From Limonium bicolor (Eukaryota; Streptophyta; Magnoliopsida; Caryophyllales; Plumbaginaceae), in assembly GCA_023374045.1 (NCBI GenBank), contig CM041776.1, positions 348,253,636-348,317,635 of the forward strand: a stretch of DNA of 64,000 nucleotides, given 5' to 3'. Shown piece by piece: positions 46,489 through 57,947 of the stretch. Numbering within the stretch: the stretch's first letter is position 1; every line of letters begins with the position of its first letter. A model generated the notes under the pieces. The model saw only the letters and a list, made by a program, of their open reading frames with translations, did no database searches and was not told where the DNA came from. The position numbers were made by a program, and so were the translations under genes.

Positions 46489-47073
46489 TTAATGTTTGAG
46501 TATCTTTGATCTTTGAAGGTATCTTCAGATCAAGTACCTTTTGGACTACTAAAAACATGATTTAGAGTCGGACAACTCCGTCTCAATACGACTCGTTGCA
46601 AAATAAAAAAGAGACAAAACCGTCATTTCCATCTTGAATGGTGACGAAATAGAGACAACATATTCTCTATATTTCTAAAATGGAAACTTAATGAAGACGA
46701 GATTATTTTGTGTCCAGTAGAGTAGGAATTGTTCAACCCCACACAACATTTTGAGAAGGATATTTCTGTCTCTATTCCCTCACAATTGGAGAAGGATTAT
46801 ATTTCGTTTCAATTCCTATATCCAGAATCAATATTAAAGATGGATTTTCCATTTCTATTTCGTCTCTATTTTGTTATTATTTATTTCATATATATTTAAA
46901 TTTATTTCATTTTGTAATTATAGCATTCTTATTCAAATACTTACCTATAAATTATATTGTCAACACATACAATTATTTATAACTATAACTATATATAGAA
47001 TGAAACAAAGAGTCAAAATGTCTAAAAGAGATAATATATAACAAATTTAAACTTACAGAATTTACGTCACAAA
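46489..47073. other. AT-rich spacer, possible CACTA-like terminus
   Basis: ACTACTAAAAACATGATTTA at about 46545 resembles the terminal sequence of plant CACTA elements (normally starting CACTA), followed by repeated GAGACAAA/GTCTCTAT-type motifs. No partner terminus was found. The Copia 2 element inserted into this DNA. Confidence 0.3.
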
Positions 47074-47498
47074 TGTTGCGGAAGCGACTGGATAAAAGAG
47101 TAAATTATTGTACTAGAAAATCACTCCGTACAGGAAAATTCCCAGGTCGTGGTAGGGTCACAATGGTCCCGCTTAAGAACCACTTCCTTAGACAGAATTT
47201 CCTGACTGTAATTTCTTAGCACAATAAAGCACTACAAAATTACCCACCAAAAGCTGCTAAATAAAGCTATAAAAGGGACACCGGAATTTTACGAGGTTCA
47301 GCCAATTTTGCCTACTTCCTCGGACACTACCAGAACTCTCTTATTTATACTTTAAGAGATTAGAGAGAAGAGATTACAATTTAGCATTCAGAAGAATTAC
47401 TAATTGTTGGGATTTAGAAGTGAGGTGAGCACTTCCTTTTATAACAAAGGAAGTGCCCCTTGTTTTGCCCACCCGATGTGGGATGAACCAATCTCACA
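47074..47498 (-). repeat. 3' LTR of Copia element 2
   Basis: Near-identical to 51697-52131 over the first 330 bases, with several indels and substitutions in the remainder. Confidence 0.92.
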
Positions 47499-47546
47499 AT
47501 TCTCCACCTTGGTTTATCCCACTAACCAAAAAACTCTCTTACAAAC

Positions 47547-49111
47547 CTACTTGGTAGTGTCTACAATTGCGCCTTTAGGCGCCATTTCAATATGCAGGAT
47601 GTTGGTCAAGTCCAAGCAATGTTTGAACTTGACTGCGGTCACCACCTTGGTCATCATGTCTGCAGGATTCTCAGTCGTCCGGATTTTCTGAACAAGAATA
47701 TCCCCTTCTTCGAGTATCTCCCGCACAAAGTGATAGCGAACATCAATATGCTTCGTCCTTGCATGATAGACTTGATTCTTTGCTAAATGAATAGCACTTT
47801 GACTGTCACAGTGCACCGTGATGTGCCTCTGACCAACTCCCAAGTCTTTAAGCAACCCATGAAGCCAAATACCTTCTTCACAGCCTCTGTCAGAGCCATG
47901 TACTCCGCCTCAGTCGTAGACAAAGCAACTGTAGACTGCAAGGTAGATTTCCAACTTACTGGTGCCTTGGCTAAAGTAAACAAGTAACCAGTAGTTGATC
48001 GTCGCTTATCCATATCACCAGCATAGTCGGAATCACAATATCCAACCACATTTGGACCACCTGTAACATCCTTCTCAAATAGCAGACCAATATCCACAGT
48101 ACCTTGAATATATCGTAAAATCCATTTCACAGCTTGCCAATGATCTCTGCCAGGATCATGCATATATCTGCTCACAACTCCAACTGCTTGTGAAATGTCG
48201 GGCCTTGTACACACCATGGCATACATTAAGCTACCAACTGCTTCTGCATATGGGACTCTAGCCATATAGTCTCTATCTTCTTTAGTCTTTGGAGATAATT
48301 GGGCACTAAGCTTCAAATGAGGAGCAAGCGGGGTACTCACAGGTTTTGTATTGTCGTTAATACCAAAACGTTGTAGCACCTTCTTCAGATATTGCTCCTG
48401 GGACAAACAAAGCTTGCCATTCCTTCTGTCTCTGCTAATCTCCATCCCGAGAATCTTCTTGGCTTCGCCCAAGTCTTTCATCTCAAACTCTTGAGCTAAC
48501 TGAGCCTTCAATCTATCAATCTCTGACTGATTCTTTGAAGCTATTAGCATGTCATCAACGTACAAGAGTAGGTAGATGTAAGACCCATCATGTAGCTTGC
48601 GCAAATACACACAGTGATCATATTTGCTTCTCGTGTACCTTTGCCCTCTCATAAACAAATCAAATCGTTTGTACCATTGCCTTGGAGACTGCTTCAGCCC
48701 GTACAATGATTTGTTCAACTTACAAACCCAATCTTCTTTACCACGAACCTTAAATCCTTCTGGTTGAGTCATATAGATCTCTTCCTCCAGATCGCCATGT
48801 AAGAACGCGGTCTTCACATCAAGTTGGGCTAATTCCAAATTCAGCTCAGCTACTAACGCCAACAGAATTCTGATGGAGGAATGTTTCACTACTGGAGAAA
48901 ATACCTCATGGTAATCAATTCCCTCCTTCTGTGCGTACCCTTTGGCCACCAACCTAGCCTTGTAGCGGACACTGTTTTCACCTGAAGTTCCTTCTTTCTT
49001 TGCAAACACCCATTTGCAACCAATTGCCTTCTTGCCCTTTGGTAGTTGTGCCAACTTCCACGTGTTGTTCTTGTGAAGAGAATTCATTCTTCTTCCATGG
49101 CACCTTTCCAC
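47547..49111 (-). pseudogene. Copia 2 reverse transcriptase and RNase H
   Basis: A long intact frame from 49111 contains KARLVAKGYAQKEGIDY, QLDVKTAFLHGDLEEEIYM, KSLYGLKQSPRQWYKRF and the catalytic YVDDMLIAS, then RNase H (YCDSDYAGDMDKRRSTTGY, STTEAEYMAL). It is shifted near 47850 and finishes in another frame (DSQSAIHLAKN, ENPADMMTK) at 47547. Catalytic residues are present; one frame change interrupts RNase H. Confidence 0.92.
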
Positions 49112-49164
49112 TCCTTACTTTCCGAGTTTTGATTTGCTTTGGAAAGTAGGTGGTACCCCTTCAT

Positions 49165-50701
49165 CTACAACTGGAAGTGCATAAGCCACCATATCCGCAT
49201 ACGAGCAGGTTTGCGGATCTCTCTTCTGGGTTCTGCAATCGGATCTGATTCTGCTGTTGGAGCTTCCTCATTTGACTCATCTACTCCTTGAGAGTCACTA
49301 TCATCTCCAACCAATGGGTTTACAAATATCTCCTTCTCGAACTCCACCTTCTTTGGTGCTTTCTCCACCTGCTTCTGAGTTCCCTCTGTCTGGATGGAGT
49401 CTACTGTCACCTTCTGCCACAACGCAGATTCATCAAAGGTAACATCTCTGCTAATGATTGTCTTCTTTGCTTCTAGACACCACAACCGGTATCCCTTTAC
49501 CCCAGACGCAATCCCCATAAATAGAGCCTTCTTTGCCCTTGGGTCTAATTTTGATTCCTTCACATGGTAGTAAGCCACAGAACCAAACACTCGCAAAGAA
49601 CTATAATCAGTAGCTGGTTTTCCAGACCATGCCTCAAGCGGTGTCTTTCCACCAATAGCCGATGACGGTAACCGGTTCACAATATGGCTGCAATATGTTA
49701 CCGCCTCTGCCCAAAATTGTCTGCCCAGCCCAGCATTTGACAACATGCACCGAACCTTCTCCAGCAATGTTCGGTTCATTCGCTCTGCCACTCCATTCTG
49801 CTGCGGTGTTTCCCTGACTGTGAAGTGTCGGACAATTCCGCGTCTTTGCAAACCTTCAAGAATGGATCACTCTTGTACTCTCCCCCATTATCTGTCCGGA
49901 GATACTTGATCCTTCGACCTGTTTGCGTCTCGACCGTCTTCTTCCATGTTAGGAAGATCCCCATCACTTCATCCTTAGTCTTCATGGCATACACCCAAAC
50001 CTTCGAGAAATCATCACGAAGGTCACATAGTAGCGGTTCCCACCCAAGGAAGGCGTCTTGGCGGGTCCCCAAACGTCAGAATGGACATAATCCAAAATAC
50101 CCTTCGTATTATGGATGGCAGTGCCAAACTTCAATCTCTTTTGCTTCCCGAGAACGCAATGCTCACAAAAGTTTAACTTGCAAGCCTTCACGCCTTTCAG
50201 CAATCCCTGCTTTGCAAGAATCTGTAAGGATTTCTCTCCGGCATGCCCCAGTCGCATGTGCCACAACTGAGAGTCACCGTTCTCCTTGGGAGCCAACACA
50301 ACTGCTGCTGTTCCTACTACTGTACTCCCCTCGTAGTAATACAGATTGCTCCTTCTGGTGCCTTTTATCACCGTCAGTGCTCCAGAAACGACCTTTAGAA
50401 CCCCATCTTTAGCGGCCCATGAGAATCCTTTCGACTCCAATTGTCCCAGAGAAATGAGATTTTTGGTCAAGTTTGGAACATGCCGAACTTCTCTTAAAAC
50501 TCTGGTTGATCCTTCATGGTTCTTCAACTTGATTGAGCCTATACCAATTGTTTTGCATGGGCTATTGTCTCCCATCAAAACGGTTCCACCCTTTAGTTCT
50601 TTGTAATCAAAGAACCAATCTCGAATGGGTGACATATGGTATGTTGCTCCTGAATCCAGAATCCACTCATCCTGGTTAATTTTTGAAGTCGATGCCACCA
50701 A
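49165..50701 (-). pseudogene. Copia 2 protease and integrase
   Basis: Protease reads WILDSGATYHMSP near 50665. A pre-integrase zinc segment follows (LWHMRLGH, then CEHC), then integrase (DVWGPAKTPSLGG, RTDNGGEYKS, ETPQQNGVAERMNRT with the catalytic Glu kept). Three overlapping frames are needed (49982-50701, 49776-50072, 49165-49851), implying at least two one-base shifts. Confidence 0.9.
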
Positions 50702-50732
50702 AGATAGTCCTGATCTTCGCTGTCGTATTCAG

Positions 50733-51565
50733 CTACACATGCGTCTTGAACAGCCTTGCCTGTCTTCTGTTTTGGACAGTCCTTCTTCCAATGCCCCTTT
50801 TCTCGACAAATGCGCATTCATCTTTACCGAGCTTAGCTTTGGATTTTGACCACCCTTTCTTCCCCTTTTTCTGAGCGGATGAACGACCTCTCACCACCAA
50901 TGCTTCTGCTGCTTCATCAGTACCAGCCCTCTTTTCTTTTCTTCTCAATTCATGGCTGTACAGTGCTGCAGTGACATCCTTCAGAGAGACATCGTCCTTC
51001 CCATGGAGTAGAGTTGTTTCCAGAAACTCATACTCATCAGGAAGAGATCCCAGTAACATTAAGGCCAAATCTTCATCTTCGAATTTCACATCCAAGTTTA
51101 CCAAATCAGCTACTAGTTGATTGAAACTGGTGATGTGGTTATTCATTGTGGTCCCCGAAACATACGAAAAGCGGAATAGCCTTTTCTTCATAAAAAGCTT
51201 ATTCTGACTGCTCTTCTTCATGAATTTTTCCTCCAGTGCCTTCCACAATTTACTTGCAGATTTTTCTTTAGAGAACGCATATTTTTGTTCTCTCGACAGG
51301 CAGGAGCGAATTGTACCACAAGCTGCTCGATTCATGGCCTCCCATTCCTTCTCTTGAATGTCTTCCGGTCTTGTCTCTTCAATGGCGATGTCAAGACCTT
51401 GCTGAAAGAGAGCGTCTTGGACTTCGCATTGCCACATGCCGAAATGGCCGTACCATCAAATGTCTCCACCGAAAACTTAGCATTAGTCATCACCCTTCTT
51501 GTCCAAATCGATGACGAGGAAGTTGATGATGCTGTCTCCGGGGTCTTTAATTTGTCGTCTGCCAT
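50733..51565 (-). pseudogene. Copia 2 gag
   Basis: Starts MADDKLKTPE at 51565 and shifts frame between 51332 and 51437. It continues with LWKALEEKFMKKS, LLGSLPDEYEFLETTLL and a basic region. The zinc knuckle (CREKGHWKKDC) follows in yet another frame at about 50770-50817. Confidence 0.9.
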
Positions 51566-51682
51566 TTCTGCTCCAATTTTTATTTAGCAGCGCTACGACG
51601 TATCAACTGAACAAAGGAACGCTTTTCTGATGTGGAAGATCAGCCTAGCTGCAACCACAGAGCATACTAAGACAGAACCTTG

Positions 51683-51694
51683 GCTCTGATACCA
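51683..51694 (-). other. Primer-binding site of Copia element 2
   Basis: The minus strand reads TGGTATCAGAGC two bases from the 5' LTR; it is complementary to initiator tRNA-Met. Confidence 0.93.
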
Positions 51695-51696
51695 CT

Positions 51697-52131
51697 TGTT
51701 GCGGAAGCGACTGGATAAAAGAGTAAATTATTGTACTAGAAAATCACTCCGTACAGGAAAATTCCCAGGTCGTGGTAGGGTCACAATGGTCCCGCTTAAG
51801 AACCACTTCCTTAGACAGAATTTCCTGACTGTAATTTCTTAGCACAATAAAGCACTACAAAATTACCCACCAAAAGCTGCTAAATAAAACTATAAAAGGG
51901 ACACCGGAATTTTACGAGGTTCAGCCAATTTTGCCTACTTCCTCGGACACTACCAGAACTCTCTTATTTATACTTTAAGAGATATAGAGAGAAGAGATTA
52001 CAATTTAGCATTCAGAAGAAGTTGCTAATTGTTGGGATGCTCTTAGAAGTGAGGTGAGCACTTCCTTTTATAACAAAGGAAGTGCCTATTGGTTTTGCCC
52101 ACCCTCGATGTGGGATGCAACCAAACTCACA
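51697..52131 (-). repeat. 5' LTR of Copia element 2
   Basis: Lies directly beside the primer-binding site and is bounded outside by the ACAAA target duplication. Confidence 0.92.
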
Positions 52132-52281
52132 ACAAACTCTAGAAGTTCAACCCAAGCACAAAGTTACATACTACCACAATCATCGACAACATACAAATGT
52201 GCTCAAACAAACACCAAACGATCCACTCCGCCCAAACATCTTAGCATAATGCACCAATGGGTACTCAGTTTTGCTGAATCG

Positions 52282-54721
52282 TCAGATATCTTCACAGAAG
52301 CAGAAATCTTTGGACATAAGCGCCCTCCCAGCGACTACGTGACCTTTTTCTAGATGGTGCTCCAAACAAGCCTCTTGAAAGTAGCACATCCGAGCATCTA
52401 CAACATAGAACGCTGAATCAATAGTGGACATGCAGCAGACATGATCCATACAGCGGCTACAGCCCCCATTGTCAAAACCAGTAGAGCAGTTGTTGCTCAT
52501 GCTGCCGCCGCGGTATGCTAGAACGCTTTGGTGATTACAGAAATCCATGTCTGGGCTAAGAGTAACTTATAGTATGTTTCACATACCCCAGCTGTCACTA
52601 CCAGTATGATTTCAGCAAAAGCATTTTGGCGATCCTTGTTGCAGATCTGATGCAAGTAAAGTCGGCCAAATTGGAAAAAAAAAACATTAGTACAGTATTG
52701 TAGTTCAAGGTCGCAAATATATATCTCTGGTAGTAGTGGACCTAGAACTTTTGTTTATGGGAGGCAAAAAAATTTCTCTAACACTTTTTTAAAAAATATT
52801 ATGTTATTTTGTACTATTTTTTATAAATTTATAAAAATATTTTACAAATTTTCAAAAGTTTTAAGGACCCGGCCCTTTGCGTACGCCCCTGATATGTGGG
52901 GTGGTAAACTTACTTACCATATGAAGTCTTGTTGGTCCAGTATATTCGAACTTTTATGATCCACCCCCTGCAAAAGAGTCAAACTATGAGAGTCTTTGAG
53001 GAAGTTGCAAGAGAAGACCTACCGCCTGAAGTGAGCAGTCATTTATATGTTAACAAAACAAGAGATTCACGACACTAAGGTATTCGGAGCACAAGTGCAT
53101 GATTAATTAATCGATCCTCTAACTGTAAGCAATATATGTCTCAATAAAAGCATGGCAGAAATGACTGCAAAGAGCTAAAGGACATAAACCTCTAGAGCTC
53201 TGCAAACTTCGTAAACCTTCAGAGCATAGTTAATCATATGAGAAGTCATAATAAGCTCAACTAAGCCAACGACAACCCATCGCCCGTTATACACCCAAAT
53301 CTGGCTTCACAAGGTGCGTCAGAAGAAATCAAAAAATGCTATTTTTATAAATATATCGTTGCTTCACAAGGTGCGACAGAAGATATAAAAAAAACTTCTC
53401 GAGGTGCGCAGAAATGTATGTTCGTTTGTACCGTGAGTGATAGGCGCAGAGCATAACAGTTCCTTGTTCGCCAGTGAGGATTGTAGAATTACCGTGAGTG
53501 ACAGGCGCAAAGCATGGAGTTCCTTTTTCATCAGTTAGGATTCCAAAATTACCATGAGAGATAGGCATAGAGCATGGAATTCCTTCTTCGCCAGTTAGGA
53601 TTGCAAAATTACCATGAGTGAATCAAAAAGAGGCGCAGAGCATGTTTGTTCCTTTAATTGCCAGTTAGGATCACAAAATTACGGAATTACCGTGAGTGAT
53701 AGGCGGGAGCAGCAGTTCCTTGTTCTCCAGTTAGGATTGCAGAATTACCGGGTGAACATCCTTCTTCTTTCTAGAACTAAAAGGTAACATGTTACAAAGG
53801 ATATAACAAATGAATAAAACAAAATATCTGTTTTAAATAAACATACCCCCTTAAGTATATATAATTATCTTTACTACTAATCTGATTAAACCAATCAACT
53901 TACTCAGGCTTGGAATAATGATTTATTTGAAGTAAATCATATTGTCAGCCTACAGTTGCTTGCATGCCAGAAACAACAATACCCATCCCCGGAAGATTTA
54001 CAACTATCCCATTTTTCAAGCCTTTGACATCAGGAGGTGCCTGAAAATCAGAGCTAATATGTGGAGTAAATTATGTGACAGCTGAAGATATGAGCTATGC
54101 GTATTGCATTGTAATACGTAGTCAGATACACATACACAGAACTCTAGTACATTCTAATGCATGGATCACCATTTACTTCAACTTGCACATATATCTCTCG
54201 CCATAAGGACACATCCTTAATAAGATATAGAAGCAGATACGGCTAGAACATACAGACAACGGGACGTTTGAATGTCATCAAGGCAAACAAGCGTATTATT
54301 ACAGTTTAGGAGCGAACAAAGGAACCATAGCATTACCTGCAATAGATAACTCGGATAAAGCAAAAGGACCGCTAGAATTGACAGACAAGATCCAAACTGC
54401 TTATCATAATCTGAACCAGTAGTCTCAACTCTCAATCATCTGGAGAACATCATTCACAGGGAAACCGAGCAATGATATCTAAAAAATCAAGTAAAAACAT
54501 TGACATAAAAGAGCAATACTGGTCTAACCATACAAAATATCAATACTAGAGGCAACCCTAATGACATAGGAGCTTCAAAATCATAGAGAAAATCGAGGAA
54601 CTTGGGATGCATGATCCATCAAAATCTCATATGAACTCTACACATATCTAACCAACTTTAATATTAAATTGTTGAAAGCGTACCTTGCTTTGAGCGATCA
54701 TTCGCAGTTCTCTGCAGCCTT
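52282..54721 (-). CDS. Exons of an unidentified gene
   Basis: Several minus-strand stretches look like genuine exons with consensus splice sites. 54678-54721 reads GCRELRMIAQSK. About 54425-54480 reads SLLGFPVNDVLQMIES before a stop. About 53955-54040 reads APPDVKGLKNGIVVNLPGMG. 53190-53300 reads IWVYNGRWVVVGLVELIMT. 52918-52967 reads GVDHKSSNILDQQDF with donor GTAAGTAAG. About 52592-52651 reads ICNKDRQNAFAEIILVV. 52282-52548 is a Cys-rich ORF (GGCSRCMDHVCCM). I could not join all of them in one frame nor name a family; they may be one decayed gene or parts of two. A minisatellite and a hAT MITE sit in the presumed introns. Confidence 0.4.
52731..52891. mobile_element. Short hAT-like MITE
   Basis: 161 bp bounded by TAGTAGTGGACCTAG and, in reverse complement, CAGGGGCGTACGCAAAGGG, the latter resembling the hAT termini elsewhere in the window. 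The flanks ATCTCTGG and ATATGTGG agree at six of eight positions, a decayed target duplication at best. Confidence 0.5.
53395..53760. repeat. 60-68 bp minisatellite, locus 2
   Basis: Five to six copies; unit starts GGCGCAGAGC at 53443, 53504, 53564 and 53632 (spacing 61, 60, 68). Each unit contains TTCGCCAGTTAGGATTGCAA and ATTACCATGAGTGA. Confidence 0.9.
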
Positions 54722-54904
54722 TCTGATAAACAAAGATACCCAAAAGACTAGATTACTAAAATGAAAGCTACTGGTATCCCAGCATGCCGTGGAGTAGAAT
54801 GAAAACGGTGAAGTGATTTTCCCAGTAGTTACTATGGAAAACGAGAGGATTACAGCTGCCACCAAAGTGTAGATTAGCTGTTCCCAAAACCCAAAACTAC
54901 CTAG

Positions 54905-55075
54905 AATTACTGTGAGTGACAGGCGCAGAGCATGGAGTTCCTTCTTCGCCAGTTAGGATTACCGTGAGTGAAGATAGAAAAGAGGCACATAGCATGGATG
55001 TGGATTCGTCATCGCTAGTATGGATTGAAAAATTTCCGTGGGAGAAGATGTAAAACCGGCGTAGAGTAGAGCATG
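54905..55075. repeat. Minisatellite of the same family, locus 3
   Basis: Two to three diverged units: GGCGCAGAGCATGGAG, TTCGCCAGTTAGGATTACC and GTGAGTGAAGATAGAAA. It ends about 25 bp before the MULE terminus. Confidence 0.85.
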
Positions 55076-55133
55076 CAGATACTTTTTTTTAAAAAAAAAA
55101 TTCATAAAATACCATAATATTTTTAGCTAATTC

Positions 55134-56034
55134 CGTGGGGCTGCCCCCAATTAAAAAAAGTATTAACAATAATATATAACATAATATATTTATTAACGTG
55201 GCCCATAATCTCGCAGGCTGTAGCTTTCTTATGTTTGAAAAAAATCAAACATATGTAAACTTTTAACTCCTAAACCCCTCTCTAATTATAAGTTACAGTA
55301 GTTTTTTTTTCCTTTTTCAATCCGGCTAAAAAGTCGAAAAGTCTTGACGGAAGAGATCTAATTAGATGGCTCAAATTGGTATACTCGATTATCTTCTCGT
55401 TTTTTAGTACATTTAGACCTGCATCTCCGGTCAGCCTCTTCGAATCTGTGAAACCAATCTCGGTGTAGTCAAGTTGTCAAACACCAACACAGAACTAAGT
55501 CGTACCCAAGTCGTTCTTTCAGTTTTTCATAGTCCCCTCTTAGTATTTTTCACCTTATCAGTATACAATGAAATTATTACTTATCAATATTGATACGACT
55601 ATCTAGGTGGTTTATTTCTTTTCCGGATATAGTCTTTATGGTAATATACCTTTATTGACTAACAATTCACCATTGGTGATATTTTGTATTGAGGTTAATC
55701 AAATCATGTATAAATATTTTTTTATAAGTAGCTGTGAAAACAGTAATAAGACAATAAGAGTCTTTCTCGCCAATACAAAAAGAACAACTGAAATAAAATA
55801 ATCAGAGAAAATAGAAAGATTTGGGACAATAATTCTACGGATTCCAAAGAGGACAATAGTTGACACATAAATTTCATTGATGAACATCATATATAAATAT
55901 GATGTATGGTTTGTATTGTTGCTTGAAATAACAAATACACTCACCTTTATAAACTATGTTATATATAACTAAAATTTTAATATTATAAAAAATATATATG
56001 GCCCCCTCAAATTCTAAATCCGGGCTCCGCACCT
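55134..56034. mobile_element. hAT-type element, 901 bp, nested in MULE left arm
   Basis: GCTAATTC at 55126-55133 is repeated at 56035-56042. The ends read CGTGGGGCTGCCCCC and, in reverse complement, AGGTGCGGAGCCCGG. Removing the element restores a continuous match to the right MULE arm (AGCTAATTCATGAAATG). Non-coding inside. Confidence 0.8.
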
Positions 56035-56110
56035 GCTAATTCATGAAATGCCCTAAAAAAGAAAAAGTCATGAAACATCACTATATTTTTGCAAAAGTCC
56101 ATGAAATACC

Positions 56111-56286
56111 CATGGACGGAGCCAGAAATAGAAGTTGAGGGGTGCGTAGACAGAATTATAAAAAGTTAGGGGCGTCTTTTATTAATTTTTTCTAAAAATA
56201 AATTACACTATAATTTTGTGTAATTTAACAAAGTTAGGGGTAGGGGTTGTGTTGCTCCCTCCAACACACCCCTGTCTCCGCCACTA
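56111..56286. mobile_element. hAT-type MITE, 176 bp, nested in MULE left arm
   Basis: Flanked by GAAATACC and GAAATGTC (six of eight identical). The ends contain GGACGGAGCCAG and, in reverse complement, TAGTGGCGGAGACAG. Excision restores the MULE arm sequence CATGAAAT-xx-CACTATGTCATTG. Confidence 0.75.
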
Positions 56287-56794
56287 GAAATGTCACTATG
56301 TCATTGACCAGAAGTAAAAAAGACAAAAATATCCTTACTAGTTAATAATATGCTCTCAAGTGTTAAAATATTCACTAAAATTCATAAAAAAAACTCAAAA
56401 TACTATAAAATATATTAAAAGCATTATAAAAAATTACAAAAATATATAAAAATATCATAAAATATTTAAAAAAAGTAAATATTTCTTTGATTTTTTCAAA
56501 ATTATTTAATACCATAAAAAAGAACATAGAGTTTTAAACACATAATTTATACCATTTTTTCTAGAAATTTAGACCAATATAGTACCATAATTTATACCAA
56601 TTAATTACCATAATTTTTACCATACATTTTTTCTACCAATTTAAATTATTTATTCAAAAAAAATTATTTTAATTTTTAATTAATATTTTGAAAAATATTA
56701 TTTTTAAATCTATATTCTATTTTCCAGATGACTTTATGACATAATATAATTTATTTCAAATATATAACTTAAATTGATAAAAAACGATCATTTG

Positions 56795-56963
56795 AAAATG
56801 TATGGTACAAGTTTTGGTAATTAACTCGTACTAGTTATGATGCTTAATTGGTAGCAAAATTGGTATAAATTATGTTAAAAATTATGACTAGTACCAATTT
56901 TTCTACCTATTAAGCAACATAACTAGTACGAGTTAATTACCGTAATTTGTACCATACATTTTT
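56795..56963. repeat. Inverted repeat with about 71-bp arms
   Basis: Arms 56795-56865 and 56892-56963 are nearly complementary (AACTCGTACTAGTTATG against CATAACTAGTACGAGTT), separated by 26 bases. The strand could form a long hairpin. It lies inside the MULE. Confidence 0.88.
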
Positions 56964-57780
56964 AAATTATCTTTTTTATCAATTTAAATTATTTATACTA
57001 AAATTTCATGAAATACAACTATATTTTGGGCTAATTTATGAAACGCCACTAAAAAAAGTCACAAAATGCCACTATATTTTCTAAAAAGTCCATGAAATGT
57101 CACTCCGGCCTGATGGACGTTAACTTTCCGTCCAATGTCAGAAAAAATTTCTTAAAAAACTTTTTTTCCTTTATATGTACTATTCTACGGTTACTTTTTT
57201 GATTCTGCAAACCTCTCCCGCGTCTCTCTCTTCCCCCATCTTCCCCTACTCTCCTCCTCCTCGATTCTTCATCTTCTAAAGCCAGAAACCCTAGATTCAT
57301 CATGCTGCTGATGCAAAGGCTCAATTTTCTTCACTGTGAAGCGCGAATAGGTATGTGGTTCCTATTTTGTACCCCATTTTCGTCGTCATTTGTCAATGTA
57401 GTTGGTCCACCATAGTTGCGGTGTGTTTTCTTTGAGACATTTCCTTTCTTTTGTCTCTGCTCAAACAATCACGCCATTGTTGTGTTGGCTTGTGTTTTCT
57501 TTGGGAAATTTCTTCTCTTTCCATTTATGAAGTTGCATTTTGTCTTCCTAAACAAAGAAACCGGTGTGTGAGTAAACAAAGTTCGTTTATGGGTTTTTTA
57601 TGTGTGATTATGCCCGATTATGCTGGCTAGTTTGCTAGTTAGTGAAGAAACATTTTGTGGGTTTCTTATGAACTAGCATTTTGTTTTCCGAAACAAATAA
57701 ACTGGTGCGTAAATGTCCATAGGTCGTTTTAGTTTTTTGGTGCTATTATGCTGGCTAGTTTGCTAGTTGGTGAAGAAACA

Positions 57781-57947
57781 TTTTGTGGGTTTCTTATTAT
57801 GTCTTTTTGTATCACTCACATCTGATCAAGTTTTGTGGGTTTCTTATTATGTCCTTTTGTATCACTCTCATCTGATCAAGTTTTGTGGGTTTCTTATTAT
57901 GTTCTTATGTATCACTCTCATCTGATCAAGTTTTGTGGGTTTTTCAG
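57781..57947 (+). repeat. 50-bp tandem repeat abutting a splice acceptor
   Basis: Three full units of exactly 50 bp (57781, 57831, 57881) beginning TTTTGTGGGTTTCTTATTAT and ending CATCTGATCAAG. A partial fourth runs into TTTTTCAG at 57947, the acceptor of the MULE coding exon. Confidence 0.93.

Larger units (their letters stand above)
47074..52131 (-). mobile_element. Copia LTR retrotransposon 2 (complete structure, defective coding)
   Basis: Transcribed right to left. 5' LTR 51697-52131 (435 bp), 3' LTR 47074-47498 (425 bp); both begin TGTGAG and end CAACA on the minus strand. ACAAA flanks both sides (47069-47073, 52132-52136). A primer-binding site for initiator tRNA-Met (minus TGGTATCAGAGC, plus coordinates 51683-51694) and a polypurine tract (about 47499-47511) are present. 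The protein order is Copia, with similarity of the motifs to Tnt1/Tork-type elements (inference). LTR differences are concentrated in small indels near the 5' end. Coding has several frame changes. Confidence 0.95.

Noticed and set aside
53329..53568. Minus-strand ORF with repeated GNFGILTDEKGT-like units
   Set aside because: It is the translation of the 60-bp minisatellite; unit lengths of 61 and 68 shift the frame, so a repeat protein is not maintained.
53395..53760. CRISPR-like array
   Set aside because: Units are contiguous diverged tandem copies without unique spacers, in a plant genome; a minisatellite explains it.
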